Notes: generated by a model not told the origin, from the letters alone. DNA of 6,174 nt from Lachnospiraceae bacterium UBA3287 (GCA_002362155.1 DETN01000094.1:1-6174), one strand, 5' to 3'. Shown: positions 1-5,988, numbered from the stretch's first letter. Made by a program: numbers and translations.

Positions 1-554
1 GAATGGGTGGGGTGATTGACAAAGCTGCCCATGTGTACCTTGTCAAAACGGAGCTCCTCTTCCGTATGGGGCTCCGGCGTCTCCATGGGCATGCCCAGGG
101 ACAGGATGGCCTCCAGGCGGAGATTGGAGGGGAACTTCAGGATCCCCCTTACATAGTCCTCCGCGGTGGTATCCGGGATCAGAGCCTCGCGGCTTCTTCC
201 CTGGATCCAGCAGGAGCCTACCCCCAGGGAGGATGCCATCAGGTGCATGGAGGCCATGACGATGCTGCAGTCCTCCGTCCACACGTCGCTCTTTTCTTCG
301 TCTCCCAGGACCACGATGCAGGCGTCGGCTCCGGCCAGCATCCTGGCGGCGCCCTTTCTGCAGCCCGAGAGGCTGATCAGGGTCTGTCTGTCCCGGACCA
401 CGATCAGTTCAAAGCTCTTTCTTCCTCTGGATGAGGGAGCGGCAAGGCCCGCCTCTATGATCAGGTTCAGGCTCTCCATGGGGACCTTCTCCCCGGAATA
501 TTCTCTTACGCTGCGTCTGGAGAGCATGATGTCCAGCAGACTGTTCTCACTCAT
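1..554 (-). CDS. Nitroreductase family protein (FMN-dependent), 3' end cut by window edge
   Basis: Reading down from the ATG at 554-552 gives 184 codons open to the window edge. The product resembles small FMN-dependent nitroreductases, which use NAD(P)H to reduce nitro groups, quinones or similar substrates in the cytoplasm. Visible family marks are the N-terminal RRSVREYSGEKV segment (residues 13-24, phosphate side of FMN), APSSRGRKSFELIVV (39-53), the central EDCSIVMASMHLMA helix (95-107) followed by LGVGSCWIQGR (110-120), and LEAILSLGMP (148-157). KVHMGSF near residue 172 normally lies very close to the C-terminus, so probably only a few residues are missing. AAGGAAGG lies about 8 bases upstream of the ATG, inside the thioesterase gene, whose stop overlaps this start by 8 bases; the two are probably co-transcribed and translationally coupled. 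The physiological substrate cannot be told from sequence. Confidence 0.9.
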   Translation of the reverse strand, partial: MSENSLLDIMLSRRSVREYSGEKVPMESLNLIIEAGLAAPSSRGRKSFELIVVRDRQTLISLSGCRKGAARMLAGADACIVVLGDEEKSDVWTEDCSIVMASMHLMASSLGVGSCWIQGRSREALIPDTTAEDYVRGILKFPSNLRLEAILSLGMPMETPEPHTEEELRFDKVHMGSFVNHPTH

Positions 555-1002
555 AGATCTGTCCTTCCTTCTGGATTCCGAAATGGGCGATGCCTGGCAT
601 CTGCATATACAGGAACTGGCCCGTGCAGAGCTCCTTTCCCGCTTCGCCGGTCACGGCGCAGTCCACCCAGATCAGTTTTTTTCCTTCCTTCCGCACACTG
701 GCCCTGCAGGTAAGAAGGCCTCCCTCGGCGGGCCGCAGGAAGCTGACGCTGGACTGGACCGTGGCGCCGCCGCCTCCGTAGGAAGCCCCCGCCACGCCGG
801 AAATGGTGTCGCACAGGGTATAAAGGACGCCTCCGTGGGCGTTGTTCATGGGGTTCTTATGCTTTTCCGTCAGCATCAGAGTCCCCTCCGCGCATCCCGG
901 CTCCAGCTTTGTCAGCCGGATGCCCACGTCCCGGGCAAAGCCGGTCCCGTTCACCAGGCCCGAAGCTCTCTCCCAGTTCATCTCCTCCAGGGTCTTTTCC
1001 AT
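547..1002 (-). CDS. PaaI-family hotdog-fold thioesterase
   Basis: A 151-residue protein, usual length for single-domain PaaI/YbgC-like hotdog proteins, which hydrolyse acyl- or aryl-CoA thioesters as cytoplasmic oligomers. The signature is clear: Asn50, HGG at 56-58 and Asp65 in HGGVLYTLCDTISG, the hotdog helix that binds the CoA substrate and carries the catalytic acidic residue. This is followed by a beta sheet region including VQSSVSFLRPA. I chose the ATG at 1002 because AAAGAGG sits 9 bases upstream. An in-frame TTG three codons earlier lies between that ribosome binding site and the ATG and is unlikely. The gene is first in a two-gene unit with the overlapping nitroreductase, and an extended -10 promoter lies just upstream. 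Substrate unknown; a role in clearing aromatic or stalled CoA esters is only a family-based guess. Confidence 0.9.
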   Translation of the reverse strand: MEKTLEEMNWERASGLVNGTGFARDVGIRLTKLEPGCAEGTLMLTEKHKNPMNNAHGGVLYTLCDTISGVAGASYGGGGATVQSSVSFLRPAEGGLLTCRASVRKEGKKLIWVDCAVTGEAGKELCTGQFLYMQMPGIAHFGIQKEGQIYE

Positions 1003-1037
1003 AAAAAACAACCTCTTTCTCTGTCTGATTCCCCACT

Positions 1038-1046
1038 ATCATAGCA
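1038..1046 (-). promoter_or_regulatory. Extended -10 promoter for the thioesterase/nitroreductase pair
   Basis: On the minus strand the sequence reads TGCTATGAT, an extended -10 element (TGn followed by TATGAT). It lies about 36 bases upstream of the thioesterase ATG. No good -35 hexamer is seen at 16-18 bases, which is typical when a TGn extension is present. The upstream DNA is occupied by the hairpin that may end the preceding lipoprotein transcript. Prediction from sequence only. Confidence 0.5.
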
Positions 1047-1048
1047 TA

Positions 1049-1089
1049 AAGCAAAGACAGGAGAAAAGCGGCAAGCCTTCCCTCCTGTC
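1049..1089 (-). terminator. Candidate intrinsic terminator after the DUF3048 lipoprotein gene
   Basis: On the minus strand, GACAGGAG (1089-1082) can pair with CTCCTGTC (1063-1056), an 8-bp perfect stem. A smaller GGC-TT-GCC hairpin lies in the 18-base loop. The tail is TTTGCTT, only moderately U-rich. It starts 15 bases past the lipoprotein stop codon, where a terminator is expected. Read-through into the thioesterase genes is possible because the tail is weak. Confidence 0.45.
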
Positions 1090-1104
1090 CTGTATACCGG
1101 ACGC

Positions 1105-2475
1105 CTATCTGGGCCTGCGGCAGAGCCTCCGCCAGACCCTGACCAGATCCTCTGCCGCCTCTTCGGCTTCCTGCTGGGCCCTGACCTCGGCTTCTTCCCT
1201 GGCAGCGTAAACATCCTTCAGGTAATCATCCATAAAGTAACCGTCGCCATAAGTGTTGCCGTTGACGCTGAAGGTATCGTGGTACTGGTCGGGATTGCGG
1301 CGGATCAGGCAGATCAGGGTCCTGCCCCGGTTGAATTCCACCTCTTTCCCGTAGTCGTCGGTATAGCTGTAGGGGGTATGCTCATCCTTCTTGTCCCAGT
1401 TGATGCGGATCATCTTTCCCCGGGTGATATAGTATCCTCCTCCGCTCTCGAAGCAGTTGAACATGAGACGGATGGCATCCCTGGGATCCGCCCAGACCTT
1501 CAGAACGATGATGTTGGTAAAGCTCAGCTGGGTCCCCGTATTGCCGTCCCTCTGGGGAGCCCCGTAGATCTCCCTGTAATACAGTTTGTCCTCCGGGTTA
1601 TAGATCAGATGGGGCCGGTCCACGGGAAAGCTTCCCGAGAAATCCACGTCGGTGGCGTCCACGACCCGGTCGTATTGGTCCAGGCGGTTGACCTTCTTTT
1701 CCGTGGAGACGAAGTTCAGATGCCTGCCCGAATCGTATTCAGGCCGTCTGGTAAAGGAAAAGCCGCCCAGCTCAAAGGCTCTTTTGATCCTGTCTGCGCT
1801 GGTATAGGCCGTATGCTCCGAAAGGCTTCCGGCGGGAATGCGGAAGAAGGCGCCGTAGCTGGGCCCCATGATGCCGTCCACGCCGTTGATGTTGTCCACG
1901 TAGTCCCTGGTGGTCCAGGCGGATACGGATCCGACCGGGCCCCCGTAGTGGACGTATACGGGATCGAATTCCAGAGAGACCTTGAGGTAGTAGTCGCGGG
2001 TGGAGCGGATGTTGCCGATCAGGTCCAGGTCCTGCCAGTTGGTGATCAGGCCCATCTGGCGGCTCATGTCTCCTTCCTCCATGAATTCATACATGATGTC
2101 GATCCGGTCCAGTCCGTACTGGGGCTGGGCCTGGCGGTCTATGGGATACATGACGGCGATGGGGCGCCGGTTCATCTCTTCTTCGGTAGCCACCTTTTTG
2201 CCGGTCAGAACGTTTCTGAAGACCGGTTCAGGTTCCGGTTCAGGCTCGGGCTCCGGCTCGGGTTCCGGCTCCGGTTCGGGCTCCGGTTCAGGCTCGGGCT
2301 CGGGTTCCGGCTCCGGCTCCGGCTCCGGAAGGGGCTCTGCCTCCTCTTCCTCTTCCTCCCGCAGGGACACGGAAAAGTCTTCCTCCGTAAGGGGGAGCTT
2401 GGGCTGCCTTCCGCAGGCGTATAAAAGGGCTGTGCAAAGGCACAAAAGGAGCACGGCGGCTAGTCTTTTCTTCAT
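1105..2475 (-). CDS. DUF3048 domain-containing lipoprotein (YerB-like)
   Basis: A 456-residue exported lipoprotein. Residues 1-21 are a lipoprotein signal peptide: MKKR, a hydrophobic run, then lipobox LYAC with Cys21 as the lipidated residue, so the protein should sit on the outer face of the cytoplasmic membrane. An acidic linker follows (EEEEEE from about 40), then 17 Glu-Pro dipeptides at 51-84. The DUF3048 N-terminal domain starts near residue 86: LTGKKV (90-95), NRRPIAVM (102-109), GLDRIDIMYEF (121-131), IRSTRDYYL (156-164) and YVHYGG (174-179). The C-terminal DUF3048 domain covers about 319-392, with GGGYYITRGK and a conserved TRGK/W..K core. A charged, probably helical Glu/Ala-rich tail follows (about 406-445). 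The family is widespread in Firmicutes (B. subtilis YerB) and has no established biochemical function. GGAGGA sits 5 bases before the ATG. Own promoter; apparently monocistronic. Confidence 0.9.
   Translation of the reverse strand: MKKRLAAVLLLCLCTALLYACGRQPKLPLTEEDFSVSLREEEEEEAEPLPEPEPEPEPEPEPEPEPEPEPEPEPEPEPEPEPEPVFRNVLTGKKVATEEEMNRRPIAVMYPIDRQAQPQYGLDRIDIMYEFMEEGDMSRQMGLITNWQDLDLIGNIRSTRDYYLKVSLEFDPVYVHYGGPVGSVSAWTTRDYVDNINGVDGIMGPSYGAFFRIPAGSLSEHTAYTSADRIKRAFELGGFSFTRRPEYDSGRHLNFVSTEKKVNRLDQYDRVVDATDVDFSGSFPVDRPHLIYNPEDKLYYREIYGAPQRDGNTGTQLSFTNIIVLKVWADPRDAIRLMFNCFESGGGYYITRGKMIRINWDKKDEHTPYSYTDDYGKEVEFNRGRTLICLIRRNPDQYHDTFSVNGNTYGDGYFMDDYLKDVYAAREEAEVRAQQEAEEAAEDLVRVWRRLCRRPR
2224..2328 (-). 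repeat. In-frame hexanucleotide repeat encoding Pro then (Glu-Pro)x17
   Basis: This is a 105-base low-complexity tract inside the lipoprotein gene, with 17 six-base units coding Glu-Pro after a leading Pro (residues 50-84). Both Glu codons (GAA and GAG) and three Pro codons (CCG, CCC, CCT) are mixed irregularly, so the units are not identical in DNA. An alternating Glu-Pro chain is stiff, extended and negatively charged; such tracts typically act as spacers that hold a domain away from the membrane or reach into the cell wall. The lengths of such tracts often differ between strains. Confidence 0.95.
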
Positions 2476-2504
2476 AGGATTCCTCCGGACGTTCTGCTCT
2501 GACC

Positions 2505-2533
2505 ATTATACGCTATCCGGCCGGATACCGCAA
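2505..2533 (-). promoter_or_regulatory. Sigma-A type promoter of the DUF3048 lipoprotein gene
   Basis: On the minus strand, -35 TTGCGG (2533-2528), a 17-base spacer and a perfect -10 TATAAT (2510-2505). Transcription would start near 2498, giving a leader of about 22 bases that holds the GGAGGA ribosome binding site. The spacer is almost entirely a palindrome, listed separately. Confidence 0.75.
2514..2527. promoter_or_regulatory. Perfect 14-bp palindrome between -35 and -10: candidate operator
   Basis: TATCCGGCCGGATA is its own reverse complement. With one mismatched pair it extends to 20 bp (CG on the left matched by CG on the right). It fills the spacer of the lipoprotein promoter, where a bound dimeric repressor would block RNA polymerase. 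It is not followed by a T-run and lies upstream of the predicted start site, so it is more likely a DNA site than an RNA hairpin. The regulator is unknown. Confidence 0.45.
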
Positions 2534-2575
2534 ACACAAACGCCGCCCCCCAAAAGCCCTCCTGCAGGGACGGCG
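2532..2575 (-). terminator. Second, weaker hairpin downstream of the aminotransferase terminator
   Basis: On the minus strand, CGCCGTCCC (2575-2567) can pair with GGGGCGGCG (2549-2541), nine pairs including one G-U. The tail TTTGTGTTTG follows. It lies about 8 bases after the strong terminator and could act as a backup, shielding the lipoprotein promoter that begins right behind it. The 17-base loop and interrupted T-tail make this uncertain. Confidence 0.35.
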
Positions 2576-2581
2576 GGGCAT

Positions 2582-2611
2582 GAAAAATGCCGCCGGATGG
2601 CCCGGCGGCAT
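2582..2611 (-). terminator. Strong intrinsic terminator of the aminotransferase gene
   Basis: On the minus strand, ATGCCGCCGG (2611-2602) pairs perfectly with CCGGCGGCAT (2596-2587) across a 5-base loop (GCCAT). The run TTTTC comes directly after the stem. It starts about 48 bases beyond the aminotransferase stop and matches the standard rho-independent form. Confidence 0.9.
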
Positions 2612-2659
2612 AGATACTGATGTTTATGCGGCCCCGGTCAGGGCCTGTTTTCCTTAAGG

Positions 2660-4063
2660 TCACATTAAAGAAGCTTCCGCAGCCTCCTCCTGTCCGGCGG
2701 CCTGTGCCTGTGCCTGCGCCGGCGCCTCTTCCTCTTCCACGTTCAGTCCCAGATCCTCTCTGAGCTGGGCCTGCAGGCCGGGGTTGTTCAGAAGCATTTC
2801 CGCGCTGACCAGCCTTACGCAGACCGTAAAGAGATCCGCCGCCACCGCCAGGTCTTCCAGGGAAGGATAGGTGGGAGCGATCCGGATGTTGGTATCCAGA
2901 GGATCCTTGCCATAGGGCCATGTGGCGCCTGCCTTGGTCATCTTGACGCCGCATCTCTTGCAGGCGGAGACCACCTGCTTTGCGCAGCCGGGCAGGGTGT
3001 CGAAGCCGATGAAATATCCTCCGTTGGGCTTTGTCCAGGAGGCGATGTGCAGATGGCCCAGGTTCTTTTCCAGGGTCTGCTCCACCAGCTCGAACTTGGG
3101 ACGCAGGATATAGGCGTGCTTGGTCATGTGGACCGTCAGGCCGTGGATGTCCTTGAAGAAACGGTAGTGGCGCAGCTGGTTGACCTTGTCGTGGCCGATG
3201 GTCTGGATCCGCATCTGCTCTCTGATATCTTCCAGGTTGTTGGGCGAGGAGGCCAGGGCGGCCACGCCGCTTCCGGGGAAGGTGATCTTGGAGGTGGAGG
3301 CGAACTTGTAGACCATGTCGGGGTTGCCTGCCCTCTTGCATTCCGCCAGGATCTCGATCAGGTGGTCCTGGTTCTCGTCGTAAAGGTGATGGACGCCGTA
3401 GGCGTTGTCCCAGAAGATACGGAAGTCCCTGGCTGCGGGCTTGAGACGGGCAAAGCGTCTGACCGTCAGATCGGAATAGGAATAGCCCTGGGGGTTGGAA
3501 TACTTGGGAACGCACCAGATGCCCTTGATGGACTCGTCCTCGGACACCAGCTTTTCCACCATGTCCATGTCAGGGCCGGTGGGGGTCATGGGGACCGGGA
3601 TCATCTCGATGCCGAAATACTCCGTGATGGCAAAGTGTCTGTCATAGCCGGGGGAAGGGCACAGGAATTTGACCTTGTCCAGCTTGCACCAGGGGGTGTT
3701 GCCCATGATGCCGTGGGTCATGGCCCTGGAGATGGTATCGTACATAACGTTCAGGGAAGAGTTTCCGTAGAGGATGATGTTGTCGGGATGGTTCTCCATC
3801 ATGTCGGAGATGATCTCCTTGCACTCCGCAATGCCTTCCAGTACGCCGTAGTTGCGGCAGTCGGTCCCGTCTTCACAGTACATGTCGGAGCTGGAGGACA
3901 GTACGTCCATCATGGCCATGGAAAGATCCAGCTGCTCGCGGCAGGGCTTGCCGCGGCTCATGTCCAGATTCAGTTCCATCCTCTGGTACCTGCGGTACTC
4001 TCTCCGCATCTTTTCCTCTTCTGCCTTCAGTTCCTCACGCGTCATTACAAGGTATGATTTCAA
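2660..4063 (-). CDS. PLP-dependent class I aminotransferase, AspAT/MocR-like family
   Basis: A 467-residue cytoplasmic fold-type I PLP enzyme, closest in pattern to the Aminotran_MocR family of aspartate (or alanine) aminotransferases. These move an amino group from aspartate or a similar amino acid to 2-oxoglutarate. Visible PLP-site residues are the GNSS phosphate-side loop (100-103), SNPQGY (189-194, Asn190), DNAY (219-222, Asp219 to the pyridine nitrogen and Tyr222), STSK with Schiff-base Lys259, and NIRIAPTYPS (392-401), where Arg394 should bind the substrate carboxylate. No catalytic residue appears to be missing. No winged-helix DNA-binding domain precedes it, so it is an enzyme rather than a MocR regulator. 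The last 25 or so residues are a Glu/Ala/Gln-rich tail outside the fold. The start is TTG at 4063, chosen for its ribosome binding site. Own promoter and terminator: a single-gene unit. Exact amino-acid specificity is inferred. Confidence 0.88.
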   Translation of the reverse strand: MKSYLVMTREELKAEEEKMRREYRRYQRMELNLDMSRGKPCREQLDLSMAMMDVLSSSSDMYCEDGTDCRNYGVLEGIAECKEIISDMMENHPDNIILYGNSSLNVMYDTISRAMTHGIMGNTPWCKLDKVKFLCPSPGYDRHFAITEYFGIEMIPVPMTPTGPDMDMVEKLVSEDESIKGIWCVPKYSNPQGYSYSDLTVRRFARLKPAARDFRIFWDNAYGVHHLYDENQDHLIEILAECKRAGNPDMVYKFASTSKITFPGSGVAALASSPNNLEDIREQMRIQTIGHDKVNQLRHYRFFKDIHGLTVHMTKHAYILRPKFELVEQTLEKNLGHLHIASWTKPNGGYFIGFDTLPGCAKQVVSACKRCGVKMTKAGATWPYGKDPLDTNIRIAPTYPSLEDLAVAADLFTVCVRLVSAEMLLNNPGLQAQLREDLGLNVEEEEAPAQAQAQAAGQEEAAEASLM

Positions 4064-4070
4064 CGCTGCT

Positions 4071-4078
4071 TCCTCCTC
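4071..4078 (-). promoter_or_regulatory. Ribosome binding site fixing the TTG start of the aminotransferase
   Basis: GAGGAGGA on the minus strand lies 7 bases before the TTG at 4063-4061. The first in-frame ATG (4045-4043, codon 7) has no purine-rich site ahead of it, so TTG is the better start. Confidence 0.75.
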
Positions 4079-4126
4079 GCTGCTATATTTGTATACACGA
4101 ATACTCCGTCCTTCTTTTACGAAAGC

Positions 4127-4155
4127 ATTATATACGCAGTCATTTTGGTATGCAA
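4127..4155 (-). promoter_or_regulatory. Sigma-A type promoter of the aminotransferase gene
   Basis: On the minus strand, -35 TTGCAT (4155-4150), a 17-base spacer and -10 TATAAT (4132-4127). The predicted start near 4120 gives a leader of about 57 bases ending in the GAGGAGGA site. The promoter lies in the 141-base gap after the pyrophosphatase-like gene, so the aminotransferase is expressed on its own. Confidence 0.8.
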
Positions 4156-4156
4156 G

Positions 4157-4215
4157 AAAAATTCTGCAGAGAAACGCGTGAAATCGGCAAAGAAAGGCCT
4201 TTGGTCACCCGTTTC
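4157..4215 (-). terminator. Possible terminator hairpin overlapping the end of the pyrophosphatase-like gene
   Basis: On the minus strand, the 11-base arms at 4215-4205 and 4181-4171 pair with one central mismatch (GAAACG and GTGA against TCAC and CGTTTC). The upstream arm includes the TGA stop codon. The loop is 23 bases, and the T-run (TTTTT at 4161-4157) is about 9 bases past the stem rather than adjacent. A structure is likely; termination here is uncertain. No better terminator is visible in the gap. Confidence 0.3.
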
Positions 4216-5845
4216 TGACAAAGGCTTCCTGCAGGGCGGGCACCGTCTGCATGAAAAAGGCCCCTACGCCCTCCGTCATGGAGTGGTCGGAAAGATCCCT
4301 GACGGGCAGCGCCTCCACCGCCCACTCTGCCCTGCTGCCGGCCAGGAAATAGATGCAGCCGTTGTCCAGGATGCTGACAAAGACCAGGGCGCAGAAGTCC
4401 AGCCTCTGTTCCTTTGTATAGGCCTCCAGTTCCTCCTGGATCCTTTCGGGGTCCTCTGTCATAAAGGACCTGTCGGGGATCAGGACCCGGGCCATGCGGA
4501 CCCTGTACTCGCCGAAGTCGTAATACCTGGAATAGAGATCCAGCAGATCCTCCGCCGTCTTCCCCTCGATGTTCCAGCTGACGGAGAACATCTCCCTGGC
4601 AAAGTCCTCCAGGTCCACGTCCGCCAGGGCCGCAAGAATGTTGCAGGTCCGTCTGTCCCTGTCCGTGGTCAGAGGGCTCTGCAGGTTCAGGGTGCAGGAG
4701 AGGATCCCTCCCAGCATCAGGCCCGCCATGGCAGGCGGAATGGGCACGCTGTTTTCCCGGTACATGGTGGCCACGATGGTGGTGGTGGCGCCTACGGTCT
4801 CATTGCGCAGATGAATGGGGCCAGGGGTGGAGAAATCCCGGATCCTGTGGTGGTCGATCACCTCCAGGATCTCGGCCTTTTCCACGCTTTTGACCGACTG
4901 GGAGAACTCGTTGTGGTCCACCAGGATCAGCCTCCGGTTCCGGTAGTTCATGAGATGGTAGCGGGTGGCGTAGCCGGTGAGGCGCCTGTCCCCATTGACC
5001 ACGGGGAAGGTCCTGAACCTGGTCCTGGAGCTCTTCTTTAAGGCGTCGTCCGCGAATTCGTAGCCGAAAAAGCTGGTGACGGAGGTCTGCATGATCATGG
5101 AGACGGGGGGCGCCAGGAAAATATAGCGGGAGGTATTGGTGGCCCCGTAGCCGGAGATGATCACCGGGCAGTGATGGGCCCTGGCCGCTTCCAGGACGTC
5201 GGAGTCGATCTTTTTAGCCCAGACCACGATCAGGAGCCCCGCTCCCTTTTCGATCAGCTGCTCCTGGACGCTTTCCTCGTTGCCCACGATGACGATCCGG
5301 TTCTTCACTTCATAGTGGCGCAGGCTCTTTTTGGTGGCGGCCGTCACGATGGATACCTGGCCGTTGAGCTCCATCATCGGATCGTCATAGACAATCACGC
5401 CGTTCACGGCCCTGGCGAAGAAGGAAGCCGGCGTTTCCTTTAAAAGAGAGGCGCTGGTCATGGTATCCGTAAGAGAGAGCCTGGAGATGTCCGACCTTGA
5501 GATCCAGCCCCGGATCTTCCAGTCCCCGTCCGTAACGGCCAGGGCTTCCCTGCCGTTCTCGTCCATGACCCGGACCGCCTCCAGAAGAGAGGTGTCCCCG
5601 GAGATGGAGATGGGGGAGTCCAGCTCGATCTGGTCCAGCCTTACCCTGGCGTCGTCCAGGGTCTCCGGGTCTTCAAAGCCGAACTTCTTTAAAAGGAAAC
5701 GGGTCTCGGGATTCATCTGGCCCAGGACGGCCGGCTTTGCGTCAAAGCCCAGGGCCCTCTTGTAGGCAGCGTAGGCGATGGCGCTGGCTACGCAGTCCGT
5801 ATCGGGCTGTCTGTGCCCTGTGACATAAATACTCTGATCGTACAT
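4205..5845 (-). CDS. CBS-DRTGG family II inorganic pyrophosphatase homologue with altered active site (ppaC-like)
   Basis: A 546-residue cytoplasmic DHH/DHHA2 phosphoesterase of the CBS-pyrophosphatase type. Order: N-terminal DHH part (1-65, GHRQPDTD at 10-17), CBS 1 (about 74-125), DRTGG domain (about 137-245), CBS 2 (about 255-302), remaining DHH (305-400, VDHN at 309-312 and DHH at 331-333), DHHA2 (about 415-546). Canonical members split pyrophosphate using Mn or Co and are tuned by adenine nucleotides at the CBS pair. Metal ligands His11, Asp15, Asp17, Asp310 and His332 are kept. Three things differ from B. subtilis PpaC: the Asp149 ligand is Cys384, Lys154 is Gln389, and the SRKK substrate motif is Ala529-Phe-Phe-Met532; Lys205 is Arg440. 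The frame is intact on both sides, so this is not a frameshift. Activity is therefore doubtful, and no symbol is assigned. AAGGAG lies 7 bases before the chosen ATG; another ATG 5 bases upstream is out of frame. Confidence 0.9.
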   Translation of the reverse strand: MYDQSIYVTGHRQPDTDCVASAIAYAAYKRALGFDAKPAVLGQMNPETRFLLKKFGFEDPETLDDARVRLDQIELDSPISISGDTSLLEAVRVMDENGREALAVTDGDWKIRGWISRSDISRLSLTDTMTSASLLKETPASFFARAVNGVIVYDDPMMELNGQVSIVTAATKKSLRHYEVKNRIVIVGNEESVQEQLIEKGAGLLIVVWAKKIDSDVLEAARAHHCPVIISGYGATNTSRYIFLAPPVSMIMQTSVTSFFGYEFADDALKKSSRTRFRTFPVVNGDRRLTGYATRYHLMNYRNRRLILVDHNEFSQSVKSVEKAEILEVIDHHRIRDFSTPGPIHLRNETVGATTTIVATMYRENSVPIPPAMAGLMLGGILSCTLNLQSPLTTDRDRRTCNILAALADVDLEDFAREMFSVSWNIEGKTAEDLLDLYSRYYDFGEYRVRMARVLIPDRSFMTEDPERIQEELEAYTKEQRLDFCALVFVSILDNGCIYFLAGSRAEWAVEALPVRDLSDHSMTEGVGAFFMQTVPALQEAFVRNG

Positions 5846-5974
5846 AACATTTCTCCTTCTTTTTCACGCCCGGGGGCTTTTATGGGGAAGGCCCGGGGCC
5901 CTTTCCCGGGCCGGGTCCCTCTTTTCCCTCTGTCAGGGCCGGGATTTTTACTGCGGAGTTGTATCTGTATAAAA
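5846..5974 (-). promoter_or_regulatory. GC-rich structured leader of the pyrophosphatase-like gene
   Basis: If transcription starts near 5974, the mRNA leader is about 129 bases. It contains a very stable hairpin, GGCCCGGG (5912-5905) with CCCGGGCC (5897-5890) and a 7-base loop. A third CCCGGG copy lies at 5874-5869, 10 bases before the AAGGAG site at 5858-5853. Because CCCGGG is self-complementary, any two of the three copies can pair, so alternative folds are possible. I do not recognise a known riboswitch class, including the Mn-sensing yybP-ykoY type. The hairpin next to CCATAAAAGC has no clean T-run, so it is not an obvious terminator. Confidence 0.4.
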
Positions 5975-5988
5975 AAATGTATTATACT
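5959..5988 (+). promoter_or_regulatory. Candidate promoter of the cation transporter gene
   Basis: TTGTAT (5959-5964), an 18-base A/T-rich spacer and TATACT (5983-5988) on the plus strand, giving a leader of about 65 bases to the ATG at 6060. The -10 overlaps the -10 predicted for the divergent gene. Confidence 0.45.
5981..5986 (-). promoter_or_regulatory. Candidate -10 of the pyrophosphatase-like gene promoter
   Basis: A perfect TATAAT on the minus strand. The best -35 positions (around 6003-6009) match the consensus poorly (TTCGTT or ATTCGT), so an activator or another promoter is possible. It shares DNA with the plus-strand -10 TATACT. Confidence 0.4.

Noticed and set aside
1003..1011. 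TTG start giving the thioesterase three extra residues
   Set aside because: The TTG immediately follows the AAAGAGG site with no spacing, while the ATG at 1002 has proper spacing.
1279..2424. Long open frame on the plus strand opposite the lipoprotein gene (381 codons)
   Set aside because: It is the antisense of a gene with clear signal peptide, lipobox and DUF3048 motifs. Its product has no recognisable domain, and the long openness follows from G+C-rich codon bias.
2000..2620. Plus-strand frame encoding a Gly-Ser repeat protein
   Set aside because: The Gly-Ser run is simply the complement of the Glu-Pro codons of the lipoprotein, and no ribosome binding site or domain supports it.
2472..3515. 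Minus-strand frame of 347 codons overlapping the aminotransferase in another frame
   Set aside because: Arg/Gly/Pro-rich translation with no domain, out of frame with a well supported enzyme gene.
3047..4057. Long plus-strand open frame (336 codons) opposite the aminotransferase
   Set aside because: The opposite strand encodes a complete PLP enzyme with all active-site residues. This frame shows only low-complexity Gly/Val/His-rich sequence.
4205..4261. Frameshift explaining the loss of SRKK in the pyrophosphatase-like protein
   Set aside because: Conserved residues flank the altered segment in the same frame on both sides (EGV before, Q-V-P-x-L-x-E-A-F after), so the change is a substitution.
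4145..5041. Plus-strand open frame (298 codons) opposite the pyrophosphatase-like gene
   Set aside because: Antisense shadow; the minus strand has family motifs throughout.
5846..5974. Mn-sensing yybP-ykoY riboswitch before the pyrophosphatase-like gene
   Set aside because: The conserved loop sequences and helix layout of that class are not visible in the leader.
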